Source of the DNA: Candidatus Flexicrinis proximus
GTDB lineage: Bacteria > Chloroflexota > Anaerolineae > Aggregatilineales > Phototrophicaceae
Direction: 5' to 3'
Length of the DNA stretch: 64,000 nucleotides
Assembly: GCA_016712885.1 (NCBI GenBank)
Contig: JADJQF010000033.1
Span: 809,120 to 873,119 of the forward strand
The position numbers and the translations under genes were made by a program. The notes beneath the pieces are model-generated. The model was not told the origin of the DNA, ran no database searches, and worked only from the letters and a program-made list of their open reading frames with translations. Positions 1-7,448 of the stretch are shown piece after piece (within the stretch, counting starts at the first letter, position 1; each line of letters opens with the position of its first letter).

Positions 1-1
1 G

Positions 2-160
2 CCAGTCAATGACGGCAGCGTGATTAGAAGTGCTGGTATCACCGCTTGGGCTGCAAATGCGAGCTGTGCTGGGGCATCAGGGACAAGCGCTGGCGATTCA
101 TCACTGGCGAATGATCCTTATCTGCAGGCTGCCAACAGCGGCTGGTGTTCGTTCACCTAA
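2..160 (+). CDS. 3' end of an unidentified gene (partial)
   Basis: An open frame runs from the first bases of the window to a TAA at 158-160 and encodes about 52 residues rich in Ala, Ser, Gly and Asn, ending WCSFT. The start lies outside the window. The composition resembles the C-terminal tip of a secreted or RHS-type protein, but I recognise no domain. The next gene begins about 90 bases downstream on the same strand, so the two could be a tip and partner pair; this is speculation. It may also be non-coding. Confidence 0.25.
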   Translation, partial: PVNDGSVIRSAGITAWAANASCAGASGTSAGDSSLANDPYLQAANSGWCSFT

Positions 161-253
161 AGCCGGTTCATCAGAGTGCCAACATCGCTTATCGAGTTTT
201 GGAAGCGGTGTTGGTATTTGTTTGAATGAACTCAATTGGCTACAGAGGTTAAG

Positions 254-1111
254 ATGATAACTAGATTTTTCGGAAGTCTCTTTGCTTGCGGATTGCTGAC
301 TCTTTTCAGTGGAGGGTTGCTATTCTCGACGTCAACAAATCGTCCGGTGGAAGAAGCGACTCCACGCCCGACATTAATCCCTAGCGCAACCCAAATACTT
401 TTTCCAGAACGACCTGAAACACTCTCTGATATTCAGGCATTATTACAAGCACCAGATGAGGCTTGTCAACTGCCCTGTTTCTGGGGGGTCAGACTCGGAT
501 ATACCACAGAAGAAGAGATCATTGAATTTTTGCAGCCAGTAGCCGTTGGCAGCAATGCGCCTGAGTTACACTATACTTTCAGAGAAGAGGCAGGGGAAGA
601 GGCTATCTTGTACCTCAGCTTTGGGGTTAGGGATGGTATAGTGACTGAAACCGATGTGGTGATACATGCCCCATCTGAATGGTTACCAGACGAGACTCTT
701 GAGTTGTCCCATCTGGTGTCAATTATACCCTCCACACCTTCTGCCTATTTGAGCATCAATATTACAGTTCAGAGGCTATTTCTGACGGTCGCATATGATG
801 AGGGTGTCTTAGCTCAGTATTCGTTTGTACTGGGTATAGTGGGAGAGACACTAGCTGAGGCTGATTTTCGATTTTGTCCTGTACTCGAAGAGAACTACTA
901 CATCATACTCAGGTTGCGTGATGGTGATGCAAAATTCCTACTGGAAGGATATGGAACTTTGTCAGATACAGTCAGTGATAAAATATGGACAGTTGAACGC
1001 ATGACAGGCATGAAAGTCGAGGACTTTGTGGCCCAAATTACCGAAAACCCGGATGAGTGTATTGATCTCCCATCCTATTCCGAACTTCTCGAGATGGGAT
1101 ATGAGTTTTAA
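254..1111 (+). CDS. Membrane-anchored secreted protein of unknown function (CxLPCFxG family)
   Basis: Encodes about 285 residues. The ATG at 254 is chosen over an in-frame one at 236 because a purine-rich AGAGG lies just upstream and translation then opens directly with a signal segment (MITRFFGS followed by hydrophobic residues 8-27). A Thr/Pro-rich spacer (residues about 30-50) leads into a globular domain with two close cysteines in the motif CQLPCFWG. The product at 10754-11419 has the same plan: signal anchor, short TPxx spacer, then CILPCFAG and a following Glu-rich helix. The two are therefore paralogues of an unnamed extracytoplasmic family. No catalytic motif is visible. The next gene starts 17 bases after its stop. 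Confidence 0.7.
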   Translation: MITRFFGSLFACGLLTLFSGGLLFSTSTNRPVEEATPRPTLIPSATQILFPERPETLSDIQALLQAPDEACQLPCFWGVRLGYTTEEEIIEFLQPVAVGSNAPELHYTFREEAGEEAILYLSFGVRDGIVTETDVVIHAPSEWLPDETLELSHLVSIIPSTPSAYLSINITVQRLFLTVAYDEGVLAQYSFVLGIVGETLAEADFRFCPVLEENYYIILRLRDGDAKFLLEGYGTLSDTVSDKIWTVERMTGMKVEDFVAQITENPDECIDLPSYSELLEMGYEF

Positions 1112-1128
1112 GGGTATGGAGTTGGTTG

Positions 1129-1968
1129 ATGTCCAAGAAAAGTAACCGCAGATTGAAAAAATCAAGACCGATACAGCAGTACAAGTCCTCCACCCACATG
1201 CAGCTACCCAAGCCCGATGGACTTGAGCCTGACGAAATCGGAATCATTCTCGACCCTCATAACCCCACACGGGTGCATTCGTATATGTTCGCGGATGGAA
1301 CACATCTCAAGCTCGATAATAGCAGTGTTCCGGCAAACGTTCCCTCGCTTGAACCGTCCCTAATCATTACCTCGATGGACAATCGAGGTCCACGTAACAC
1401 GCTGGCGTATCATTATGGTGAAATGCTGATTGCCGCCCAAAACCTGTTTGGACCACGCAATACCTCGTTCCTTTTTTTGGGGTTTGAGTTTATTCCCGAT
1501 CATGCCAGAGTACGCTATGTCACCGAGTACAGTGCAGTCATACAACTCAGTTTTCGGGCTATGATGAACCCGATTGAGGCGTATTTTGAACTCGCTCACG
1601 AGTGCGTACATCTATTATCCCCAAATCCCTATAAATCTGCGCTCATTATTGAAGAGGGGATGGCAAGCGTTTTCTCAAGCATCTACATGCGTGAAACGAT
1701 GAACGTTCAAGTACGACCTGTATCGCAGCGATACTACGACGAGGCAGCGGCACTGGTCACTTCTCTACTGGAGATTGATCGGTATGGCATCCGAAAGATG
1801 CGGGAAGAAGAACCCGACACGCGCAAAATCAGCAAATCCCTGATCCTGAAGTACTTTCCAGCGATCCCTGAAGCTGTGGCGGCGCGACTTGCCCAGACAT
1901 TCTTAAATGGCGAGAAAGACCAGGCTGGCACACTGGCTCAATACGCTCTTGAGGGATTGCAGCAATAA
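1129..1968 (+). CDS. Putative zinc metallopeptidase-like protein (HExxH)
   Basis: 279 residues from ATG 1129; a TTG one codon earlier is also possible. The N-terminus is basic (SKKSNRRLKKSR) with no signal peptide, so the protein is probably cytoplasmic. About residues 160-185 read ELAHECVHLLSP then EEGMA, which fits an HExxH zinc site (HECVH) with a downstream Glu about 20 residues later, as in gluzincin-type peptidases. The surrounding helix is amphipathic, as expected for such an active-site helix. The family is otherwise unrecognised. It follows the secreted-protein gene by 17 bases and may be co-transcribed with it. The peptidase call rests on the motif alone. Confidence 0.6.
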   Translation: MSKKSNRRLKKSRPIQQYKSSTHMQLPKPDGLEPDEIGIILDPHNPTRVHSYMFADGTHLKLDNSSVPANVPSLEPSLIITSMDNRGPRNTLAYHYGEMLIAAQNLFGPRNTSFLFLGFEFIPDHARVRYVTEYSAVIQLSFRAMMNPIEAYFELAHECVHLLSPNPYKSALIIEEGMASVFSSIYMRETMNVQVRPVSQRYYDEAAALVTSLLEIDRYGIRKMREEEPDTRKISKSLILKYFPAIPEAVAARLAQTFLNGEKDQAGTLAQYALEGLQQ

Positions 1969-2197
1969 ATCACCAATGGTTTCATCCTCTTTGTAAAGCG
2001 TGCAACAAGACCAAAGTTGTTTTACTTTTGCCTGCATGCCTCGTCTAAATACTCATCGAATCCAAACTAAGCCGACATCTTCTTTCCTCGCACTACCGCC
2101 GGCGCGGCGAGTGTACAGCGCGGGTTTCCTCCCACGCAAACACCGGCGGCGGTACGCTGGCACGCCCTGACGGGCGCTACCACCGAACCACCGGCCT

Positions 2198-2229
2198 AAA
2201 ACGGCGACCAGACCGCGGTCGCCGTTTTT
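2198..2229 (+). terminator. Intrinsic terminator in the leader of the sigma-like gene
   Basis: Perfect 12-bp stem AAAACGGCGACC / GGTCGCCGTTTT with a 7-base loop, followed by a T5 run. It is repeated exactly at 50695-50726. It sits about 100 bases upstream of the sigma-like ATG, so it either ends upstream transcription or acts as an attenuator for the gene behind it. The flanking leader is GC-rich with other short stems. Confidence 0.75.
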
Positions 2230-2325
2230 GTTTGCCTGGTGCCCCCCTCTGCGCTGTGCCGTGCAGACGAGCGGTAGCGCTCACCTGCGCTGGCAGACTC
2301 CAGCGTGTGTCGGGGAGAAATCGTC

Positions 2326-3267
2326 ATGCACACCGAATATCGTTCAATCGTCCGCAGCCAGATCACACCGTATGCGCAAGTTCAGACCTATCCGACCGGC
2401 TGGGCCGGACGCCAGACCGGCGCGCAACTCTACGACGATCTCGTCGAATACGCGCGGAACGTCATGAAGCGCAACGGTCTGCAGCCGGACGAACGGCCGG
2501 AGTGCCTGCAGATCGGCTTCACCGCCTTGCTGGAGACGCTCAAATCGCAGCACAATTTCCTCGTCGACAAAACCCGCCAGCAAGCAGCGTTTTTCATCCT
2601 GGCGCGCTGCAAAAGCTCCAGTCTGCGCGCTTATGAGCGCCGCCACGAGAGCCTGGAGGCATACGTCTCGACCGACTGGCGCAGTTCGGCCGACGAACAC
2701 ACGATCACCGGCTACGAGAACGCCCGTGACGAGCGATGGGCCGCCTGGGCGACCGACATCGATACCCGGATCGACATCGAGCGCATCATGCACAAACTGG
2801 CCGCCAAATACATCGATTCCTTCAAACACCTGATAGCGCTTTACTACATCACGACGCAGATCTCACGTAAGGATGCCGCTGCATTGGCTGGACTGACGCC
2901 GTGGAACTGGATGCAGAACTACGTCGCGCCGGTGCTGCAGGACGTGCGCTATGAATTCGCGCAGGTCTTCCTTGAGCAGCACGACTATCCGCAGTCGGAA
3001 CGCAAGACTCTCGCCGATCGTCCGCACAGCGGTCAGTTCACGACGCCATATGCGGCGTGGCGCGAGCAGTACCGGCAGGGGTGGACCGCACCTGCGCAGT
3101 CGCTGCTGGAGCGGTATCGTCACACGCCGTGCGTCGTCCTTGCGCTGCAGGCGCAGATCGACGGCAAGACCTACGCGCAAGCCGCGATCGCGACCGGACG
3201 CAATCCGAAGTCGTTTCGCCGCCATATGAAACGTGCTGCTCAGCTGCTTGCTGCCGCCTATGCGTGA
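2326..3267 (+). CDS. Sigma-factor-like regulator of the element, copy 1
   Basis: 313 residues from ATG 2326, preceded by GGGGAG at 2312-2317; an upstream in-frame GTG at 2305 is less likely because the second copy also aligns from this ATG. Residues about 35-110 (LYDDLVEYARNVMKR, then ECLQIGFTALLE, then QQAAFFILARCKSS) resemble sigma-70 region 2 helices, and residues 160-215 could be a region-4-like helix-turn-helix (DAAALAGLTPWNWMQNYV). I infer a sigma-like transcription factor or element-specific DNA-binding protein; a replication initiator is the alternative. It is paired with ssb in both copies. Terminators lie before and after it. Confidence 0.55.
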   Translation: MHTEYRSIVRSQITPYAQVQTYPTGWAGRQTGAQLYDDLVEYARNVMKRNGLQPDERPECLQIGFTALLETLKSQHNFLVDKTRQQAAFFILARCKSSSLRAYERRHESLEAYVSTDWRSSADEHTITGYENARDERWAAWATDIDTRIDIERIMHKLAAKYIDSFKHLIALYYITTQISRKDAAALAGLTPWNWMQNYVAPVLQDVRYEFAQVFLEQHDYPQSERKTLADRPHSGQFTTPYAAWREQYRQGWTAPAQSLLERYRHTPCVVLALQAQIDGKTYAQAAIATGRNPKSFRRHMKRAAQLLAAAYA

Positions 3268-3282
3268 GCCAGACAACGTCTT

Positions 3283-3316
3283 GGCTGGGACGTTAACTCA
3301 GCCGCTTTTGCTTTTG
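3283..3316 (+). terminator. Intrinsic terminator after the sigma-like gene, copy 1
   Basis: Stem GGCTGGG / CTCAGCC (one G-T pair) with a 7-base loop, followed by GCTTTTGCTTTT. The same structure with one loop change is present after copy 2 at 51780-51812. Confidence 0.6.
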
Positions 3317-3742
3317 CGATCCCATATAGAAATGACACGCCGATGCCGCCCAGCTTGCCCGATCACTAGAACGGGAGTGTCTTTCATCCGAACGTGACGC
3401 CGATGCGGTCAGACAGGGCGGCGTCTATCTCGGCAGTGACCGTGCAGTCGTTCCAGAGTCGGCCGCCTTCCGGACGCCCGCGCGATCCCTTGACTGCACC
3501 CCTCATTCCGCTTGTTCCTTCCCCGCAATACATCAGCAACGCCAGCGAGTTCGGATGATAGCCGAGACTGACATAGCGCAGTTCCTCTTCGCAAGGATCG
3601 CCTTGCCAACACGTCCCTCTTCGCCATGGACCCACGATCTCTTCGCTGCCGACTGTCATCCATGCGGCCAGAAAACGTACCGATTTGTTTCTGACCATCC
3701 TAGCAGGCGCGCCGGCCGTCAAAATCCTGCGGATTTCGCTTC

Positions 3743-3788
3743 ACCTGTTTGTGTCTGGCTGGTGCCGTTGCACTCAACACAAACAGGT
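3743..3788 (+). promoter_or_regulatory. Conserved stem-loop in the ssb leader, copy 1
   Basis: Perfect 12-bp inverted repeat ACCTGTTTGTGT / ACACAAACAGGT around a 22-base loop, about 107 bases upstream of ssb. It is conserved in copy 2 (52252-52297) although neighbouring bases differ, which implies function. It could be an operator for a dimeric repressor, an attenuator or a replication structure. The 628 bases between the sigma-like gene and ssb hold no other convincing gene. Confidence 0.5.
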
Positions 3789-3895
3789 AGCGGCCTGCGG
3801 CTGACGATCCGGCTTTCTCGCCTGCTGTTTGGCTTGTCAGAAATCGGCACTTAGCCGATGGAAAAGACAGCGCAAACGCGCGAAGGAGAAACATC

Positions 3896-4264
3896 ATGGG
3901 TACCAGCATCAATACACAGGTGACAGGGTTCGTCGGCAGTGATCCGCAGGTGCGCGAAGTGGGTGAGCAGCGCGTGGCGTCGTTCTCGGTGGCGATCAGC
4001 CGCAAGAACCGCGCCGGCGAGAAGCTGACACTGTGGGTGCGAGTGAACTGCTGGAACAAACTGGCCGACATCGCGGTGCAGTACGTCCGCAAGGGGTCGC
4101 TGGTGCAGGCGTCGGCGGAGTGGCTGAGGCCGTCGGCGTGGACCGACCAGAGCGGCACGGCGCAGGCCAGCGTCGATATGGACGCGAGCCGGCTCGTTCT
4201 GCTAGACCGCGCCGAGAACGGCGACCACGGCTCGGACGAGAGCGATGGGAATATCCCGTTCTAG
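3896..4264 (+). CDS. ssb: Single-stranded DNA-binding protein, copy 1
   Basis: 122 residues, short for bacterial SSB (usually 150-180) but complete. The OB fold is recognisable from residue 1 (NTQVTGFVGSDPQVRE, ASFSVAISRKN, LWVRVNCWNKLADIA, YVRKGSLVQASAEW). The linker is short and the acidic C-terminal tip ends DGNIPF, the family's docking peptide for replication and repair partners. GAAGGAG precedes the ATG. In a conjugative element this protein would coat transferred or replicating single strands. A diverged second copy lies at 52406-52777. Confidence 0.93.
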   Translation: MGTSINTQVTGFVGSDPQVREVGEQRVASFSVAISRKNRAGEKLTLWVRVNCWNKLADIAVQYVRKGSLVQASAEWLRPSAWTDQSGTAQASVDMDASRLVLLDRAENGDHGSDESDGNIPF

Positions 4265-4281
4265 GCCGGAGAACGATGAAC

Positions 4282-4312
4282 GAACGGGCGATGTTGATAA
4301 CACCGCCCGTTC
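4282..4312 (+). terminator. Hairpin after ssb copy 1
   Basis: Stem GAACGGGCG / CGCCCGTTC with a nested TGTT/AACA stem in the loop, starting 18 bases after the ssb stop. The T-tract is weak (CATTTGTC), so termination efficiency is uncertain. A different hairpin stands at the same place after copy 2. Confidence 0.5.
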
Positions 4313-4689
4313 ATTTGTCATGCGGAACATGTGTTTTCGTGGAGCGCTGCTATACATAGTAGGGAGTATTTTTGCATCGCACACCGGAGAGCGTCCACGA
4401 CAATAAAGTCGAGGCCTCTGGTGTCAAACAACACCCGTTGGGCGTTCAGCGATTTACTTCGCCTTGTGCAGGCAAAGACCATACAGCTAGTAGTGGCCGA
4501 TTGTTCGCGTGACCGCCAAAGGCATAAAGTGGAAGGTATGCCGATCAGATTGTCTGTTCGTGTGGACTGGCCCCATTGACAACTTCCATAGGCAAATCTA
4601 CTTCATCCAGCTCTTTGCTTGAGGCGGTGAACATAAAGTCCACCCTCATCGGCAGAATTTAGCGGTGAAAGACATTCGAGTTATGCCAT
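4313..4689. other. Intergenic stretch, nothing recognised
   Basis: Lower-GC DNA between ssb and the convergent HNH gene. I see no gene, repeat or strong hairpin here. Confidence 0.5.
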
Positions 4690-5591
4690 TCAATAAGATC
4701 CTCGGTGTGGTTGCTTACTTATGGATGCGGGAGTATGAAGTCTTCTTCCGTGTAAAGCATAGTATTCGCGTCCATTTTTGTATTCTTCCTTTATACGACT
4801 GCTAACTTCGAGCGTTAAATCCGACGCAATGGTGATATAGCCAAGATCAAACAATGTGTGAATGTCAGAACGCAAGAGAATTCCGTTCTGAACTTCGTGA
4901 AAGCCACCAGCACTGTATGGTTTGATGTGGGCTGCCTGTAAAACTGGAACGGTCTGTTCTTGTGTTGCAGCACACCTATGTTGATATGCCTCGGTAATCA
5001 GCACCTCGAAAGCGCCCTGGCCCAGACGACGCATAGTCGTTACAGGAGCATACCGTTTCACAGATTTCGGATCGACGGCTTCACTAATCTCATAACGAAC
5101 ATTATCAATATCTTCTGTTAGGTAGGCTTGTACCTGAGCCAACAGTTGCCGGGCTTCAGCGGAGTCTTCGTCATAAGCTCGTCCCGCAACAAGATTTGGG
5201 CTCCAATTTGTTGGTTGCGGGATCCACTGATCCTCGGGAAAAAAGAAAGGACTGGACAAAACTTTGCAGCCTATCATTGGGTCCAAAGCCAACTTATTCG
5301 CATTGCTTGAATAAGACAGGATTTTAGATCTGAGCGAAAGGAAATCTGGACTACCGTTCTTCTCCCTAAAAGCATCCCATGCAACAGATAAAGGTAATAC
5401 GGCACTTTGTACAAAAAATGCACCACCGGCAATCACATTCCATGGAGATTTCAGCTTGAAAGGAATAGCTCACCTGGCTTCAAAGCGTGAAATTGCTTCC
5501 CACCAGGCTGCCAAAAGTTGATTTCATCTGGATGTTGGGGTTTGAGGAAATCTAACCAATCTTTGTCTGTAACTCCAACCCATATCGCCAT
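4690..5591 (-). pseudogene. HNH endonuclease, broken by a one-base frameshift
   Basis: Translation from ATG 5591 (GAGGTG ribosome site) gives MAIWVGVTDKDW and continues to PGELFL, where the frame runs into a stop. One base over, the frame continues FKLKSPWNVIAGGAFF and runs to 4690. Restoring a single T in a T3 run near 5465 joins the halves into about 300 residues. The C-terminal half has the HNH-type signature (RRLGQGAFEVLITEAYQHRC, then LQAAHIKPYSAGG, then NGILLRSDIHTLFDLG). Proteins of this type are HNH nucleases resembling restriction or DNA-modification-dependent enzymes. Its GC content is lower than the element backbone, consistent with cargo. It is either a true pseudogene or a homopolymer sequencing error. 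Confidence 0.8.
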
Positions 5592-6018
5592 CTTATTCAC
5601 CTCTATCCAGTGTGCGTGACACCAGTTCTGGTTGTGCGTCGTAAGCTCCAACGGCTAGCGCTGGAGTTTGGTGTCGCAATTGAGTTGCGGCTTGTTCTCA
5701 GGTAACTACAACTGTGGGCGCGCATGGTGACTGTTGATTTACCGGTAGATGACCCCGAACACTTCAATCATGGCGATTGTACCCCAATTAGCGTGGGGCT
5801 CCGTTCCGAAAAACATTGTGCAAGTGAATAATGCCGCATCGCAGAAATTTAAGCCGTGGCATTGCCCTAAATTAGTAGAGTGTACGCCACGGTATCTTCT
5901 GGAACTGTGATTGCTTGGTGCACAACTGGCGCTGTTATAGGGCAGCGCCGCATTGCAGCGTAGCGGTGCCCCATGCGAACTTCTGCGAATGTGATCGTCC
6001 TATCGAGAAGCGGTAGGC

Positions 6019-6117
6019 GGCTAACGTTGGGAATGGCGCGTGGTGTGGTATTTGGTCACACCCATCTGTACGCATTCCCTGTGTTGATATTGTCTCCGCA
6101 CATTCCCAACATTAGCC
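6019..6117. repeat. Long inverted repeat, 17-base arms
   Basis: GGCTAACGTTGGGAATG at 6019-6035 faces CATTCCCAACATTAGCC at 6101-6117, matching at 16 of 17 positions. A smaller stem GGTGTG / CACACC lies inside. It sits in an 830-base gene-free stretch between the HNH gene and mobilisation module 1. It may be a decayed MITE-like repeat or part of a transfer-origin region. Confidence 0.6.
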
Positions 6118-6284
6118 CGCCAGCTAAAAGCTGGCCACCTCAGACGCCGGTGGGGGCTGACGTGCGCCTCTACGTGGCGCACCCACATCGCCCCTATGGG
6201 TGCGATGTGGAACGTGGGCGGCAGCGGCGCCTCCCACCGGACGCACCCGCGTGCGTCCGTGCCTGCCGGCGGCAGAAGCGCCGA

Positions 6285-6338
6285 CCTGCGAGCGGTTTGA
6301 CTGTAATACAGCCGGTCGTTGATTCGCCGACTCGCAGG
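6285..6338. other. Candidate origin of transfer (oriT)
   Basis: Perfect 8-bp inverted repeat CCTGCGAG (6285-6292) / CTCGCAGG (6331-6338) enclosing CTGTAATACAG, itself a small palindrome. It lies about 90 bases upstream of the RHH accessory and relaxase genes, the usual place for an oriT. The nick site cannot be identified from sequence alone. Confidence 0.35.
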
Positions 6339-6425
6339 ATTGACAGTCTCAAACTGTAATCCTCGTCCTATTTGTCCAACGCCCTCTGCCACAATCGAAA
6401 CAGGTTGTTTAGCAGGGAGCGTTGC

Positions 6426-6800
6426 ATGTCCAACAAAACGGTCCGGCGCAGTATCGCCATGACGCCCGAGATGCGCGATCTGCTGGCGCAGCTGGCCGCC
6501 AAGCAAGGGCGCGACATCAGCGAGTCCGACCTGATCCGCGACGCGATCCGGCTGTACCTCGACCAGCAGGCCGACCTGGTCGGCAGCCGCCGGCACTTCC
6601 AGAAGTCGCTGCAAACGCGTCTGGATCACCTCGAAAGCACGCTGACTTTCCATCTGCACATCCTGCTCGCGCTGCTGTCGATGCTCCTGGAGGGCGATCC
6701 GGCTCACGCCATCGACGAGGCGATCGTCGCTGCCCGCCGCGACAGCAAGCGCCTGCTGGCGCGGATCGATGCCGTGCGCGATTTGAAGGGCAGCCCATGA
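6426..6800 (+). CDS. Ribbon-helix-helix mobilisation accessory protein, module 1
   Basis: 124 residues. The N-terminal 50 residues have the RHH/CopG pattern (VRRSIAMTPEMRDLLAQLA, then ISESDLIRDAIRLYLDQQ): a basic strand followed by two helices. The C-terminal half is a long helix. In MOB modules such proteins bind oriT and help load the relaxase. The start follows a GGGAG motif. Its stop overlaps the relaxase start (ATGA at 6797-6800), indicating coupled translation. A diverged counterpart is at 19055-19363, also directly before a relaxase. Confidence 0.75.
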   Translation: MSNKTVRRSIAMTPEMRDLLAQLAAKQGRDISESDLIRDAIRLYLDQQADLVGSRRHFQKSLQTRLDHLESTLTFHLHILLALLSMLLEGDPAHAIDEAIVAARRDSKRLLARIDAVRDLKGSP

Positions 6801-7438
6801 GCAAGGCGATCATCGTCACCGACTTTGCCTACAAGGGACCTAAGCGTATGGGTCGCGGCACTGGCCGGCAGGGGCTGAGGGCGACGCTCAAATATCTGCA
6901 ATACCGCGATAAGCCGAACAACCATCTCGCGCAGAGTAAGGGATACGAGCGCTGGCAGGATCGCGGCCTGGGCGGAATTACGGCGACATCTTCAAGAGGA
7001 CTGGCTTGGACGTGGGTGATCTCGCCGGCCCCGGATTTGATGGAATTGGTGCCGGAAAATCAGCGACGCACGTTGATGTACGAACTGACCAACCGCGTTG
7101 TCGAGGATTACTACACCGAGCGCGGCCTCGATGTGCCGGAATACAGCTTTGTCATGCACTGCGCCAGGACCAAAGCCAAATACGGCGAACCGGCGCGCGA
7201 TCACCTGCACACGCACGTCATCCTGCCCGGTACGGTACCGTCCACCGCCGATCGGCTGCCGGTCTACAACAACGCGACGAAAGGTCATGACCGGCTGTTC
7301 CGCGAGATCGCCTCGCGCCATTTCGCCGAGGCGCTTGATCTGCGGATCGGCCAGGAATGGCGGCGACTGCGCGAAATACCGGCACCGGAGCGCGATGCCG
7401 ACGGCCAGATCGACCTCGACGCGTATTTCTCACGGTAG
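6797..7438 (+). CDS. Relaxase-like mobilisation protein, module 1
   Basis: 213 residues. The central motif HLHTHVILPGT matches the metal-binding histidine cluster (HxH) of HUH-type relaxases, and the N-terminal KYLQYRD supplies tyrosines as nucleophile candidates. The product aligns along most of its length with that of 19367-20389 (LxYLxYRxx, DRGLGG versus DHGMGG, HxHV-LPGT), so the two are paralogues of one relaxase family. At 213 residues it is little more than the catalytic domain. It is translationally coupled to the RHH gene upstream and followed within about 10 bases by the coupling-protein gene. Confidence 0.75.
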   Translation: MSKAIIVTDFAYKGPKRMGRGTGRQGLRATLKYLQYRDKPNNHLAQSKGYERWQDRGLGGITATSSRGLAWTWVISPAPDLMELVPENQRRTLMYELTNRVVEDYYTERGLDVPEYSFVMHCARTKAKYGEPARDHLHTHVILPGTVPSTADRLPVYNNATKGHDRLFREIASRHFAEALDLRIGQEWRRLREIPAPERDADGQIDLDAYFSR

Positions 7439-7448
7439 ATCGCATCCG

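Larger units (their letters stand above)
2086..4264 (+). repeat. 2.2-kb direct repeat, copy 1 (leader, sigma-like gene, SSB)
   Basis: Homology with 50583-52777 begins sharply at CCTCGCACTACCGCC and ends at the ssb stop codon. Both copies have the same order and orientation: structured leader with terminator, 313-residue sigma-like protein, terminator, conserved stem-loop, ssb. By eye the sigma-like proteins are roughly 88% identical and the SSBs about 92%, so this is not a fresh duplication. The 48 kb between the copies is bracketed by direct repeats. Confidence 0.9.
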
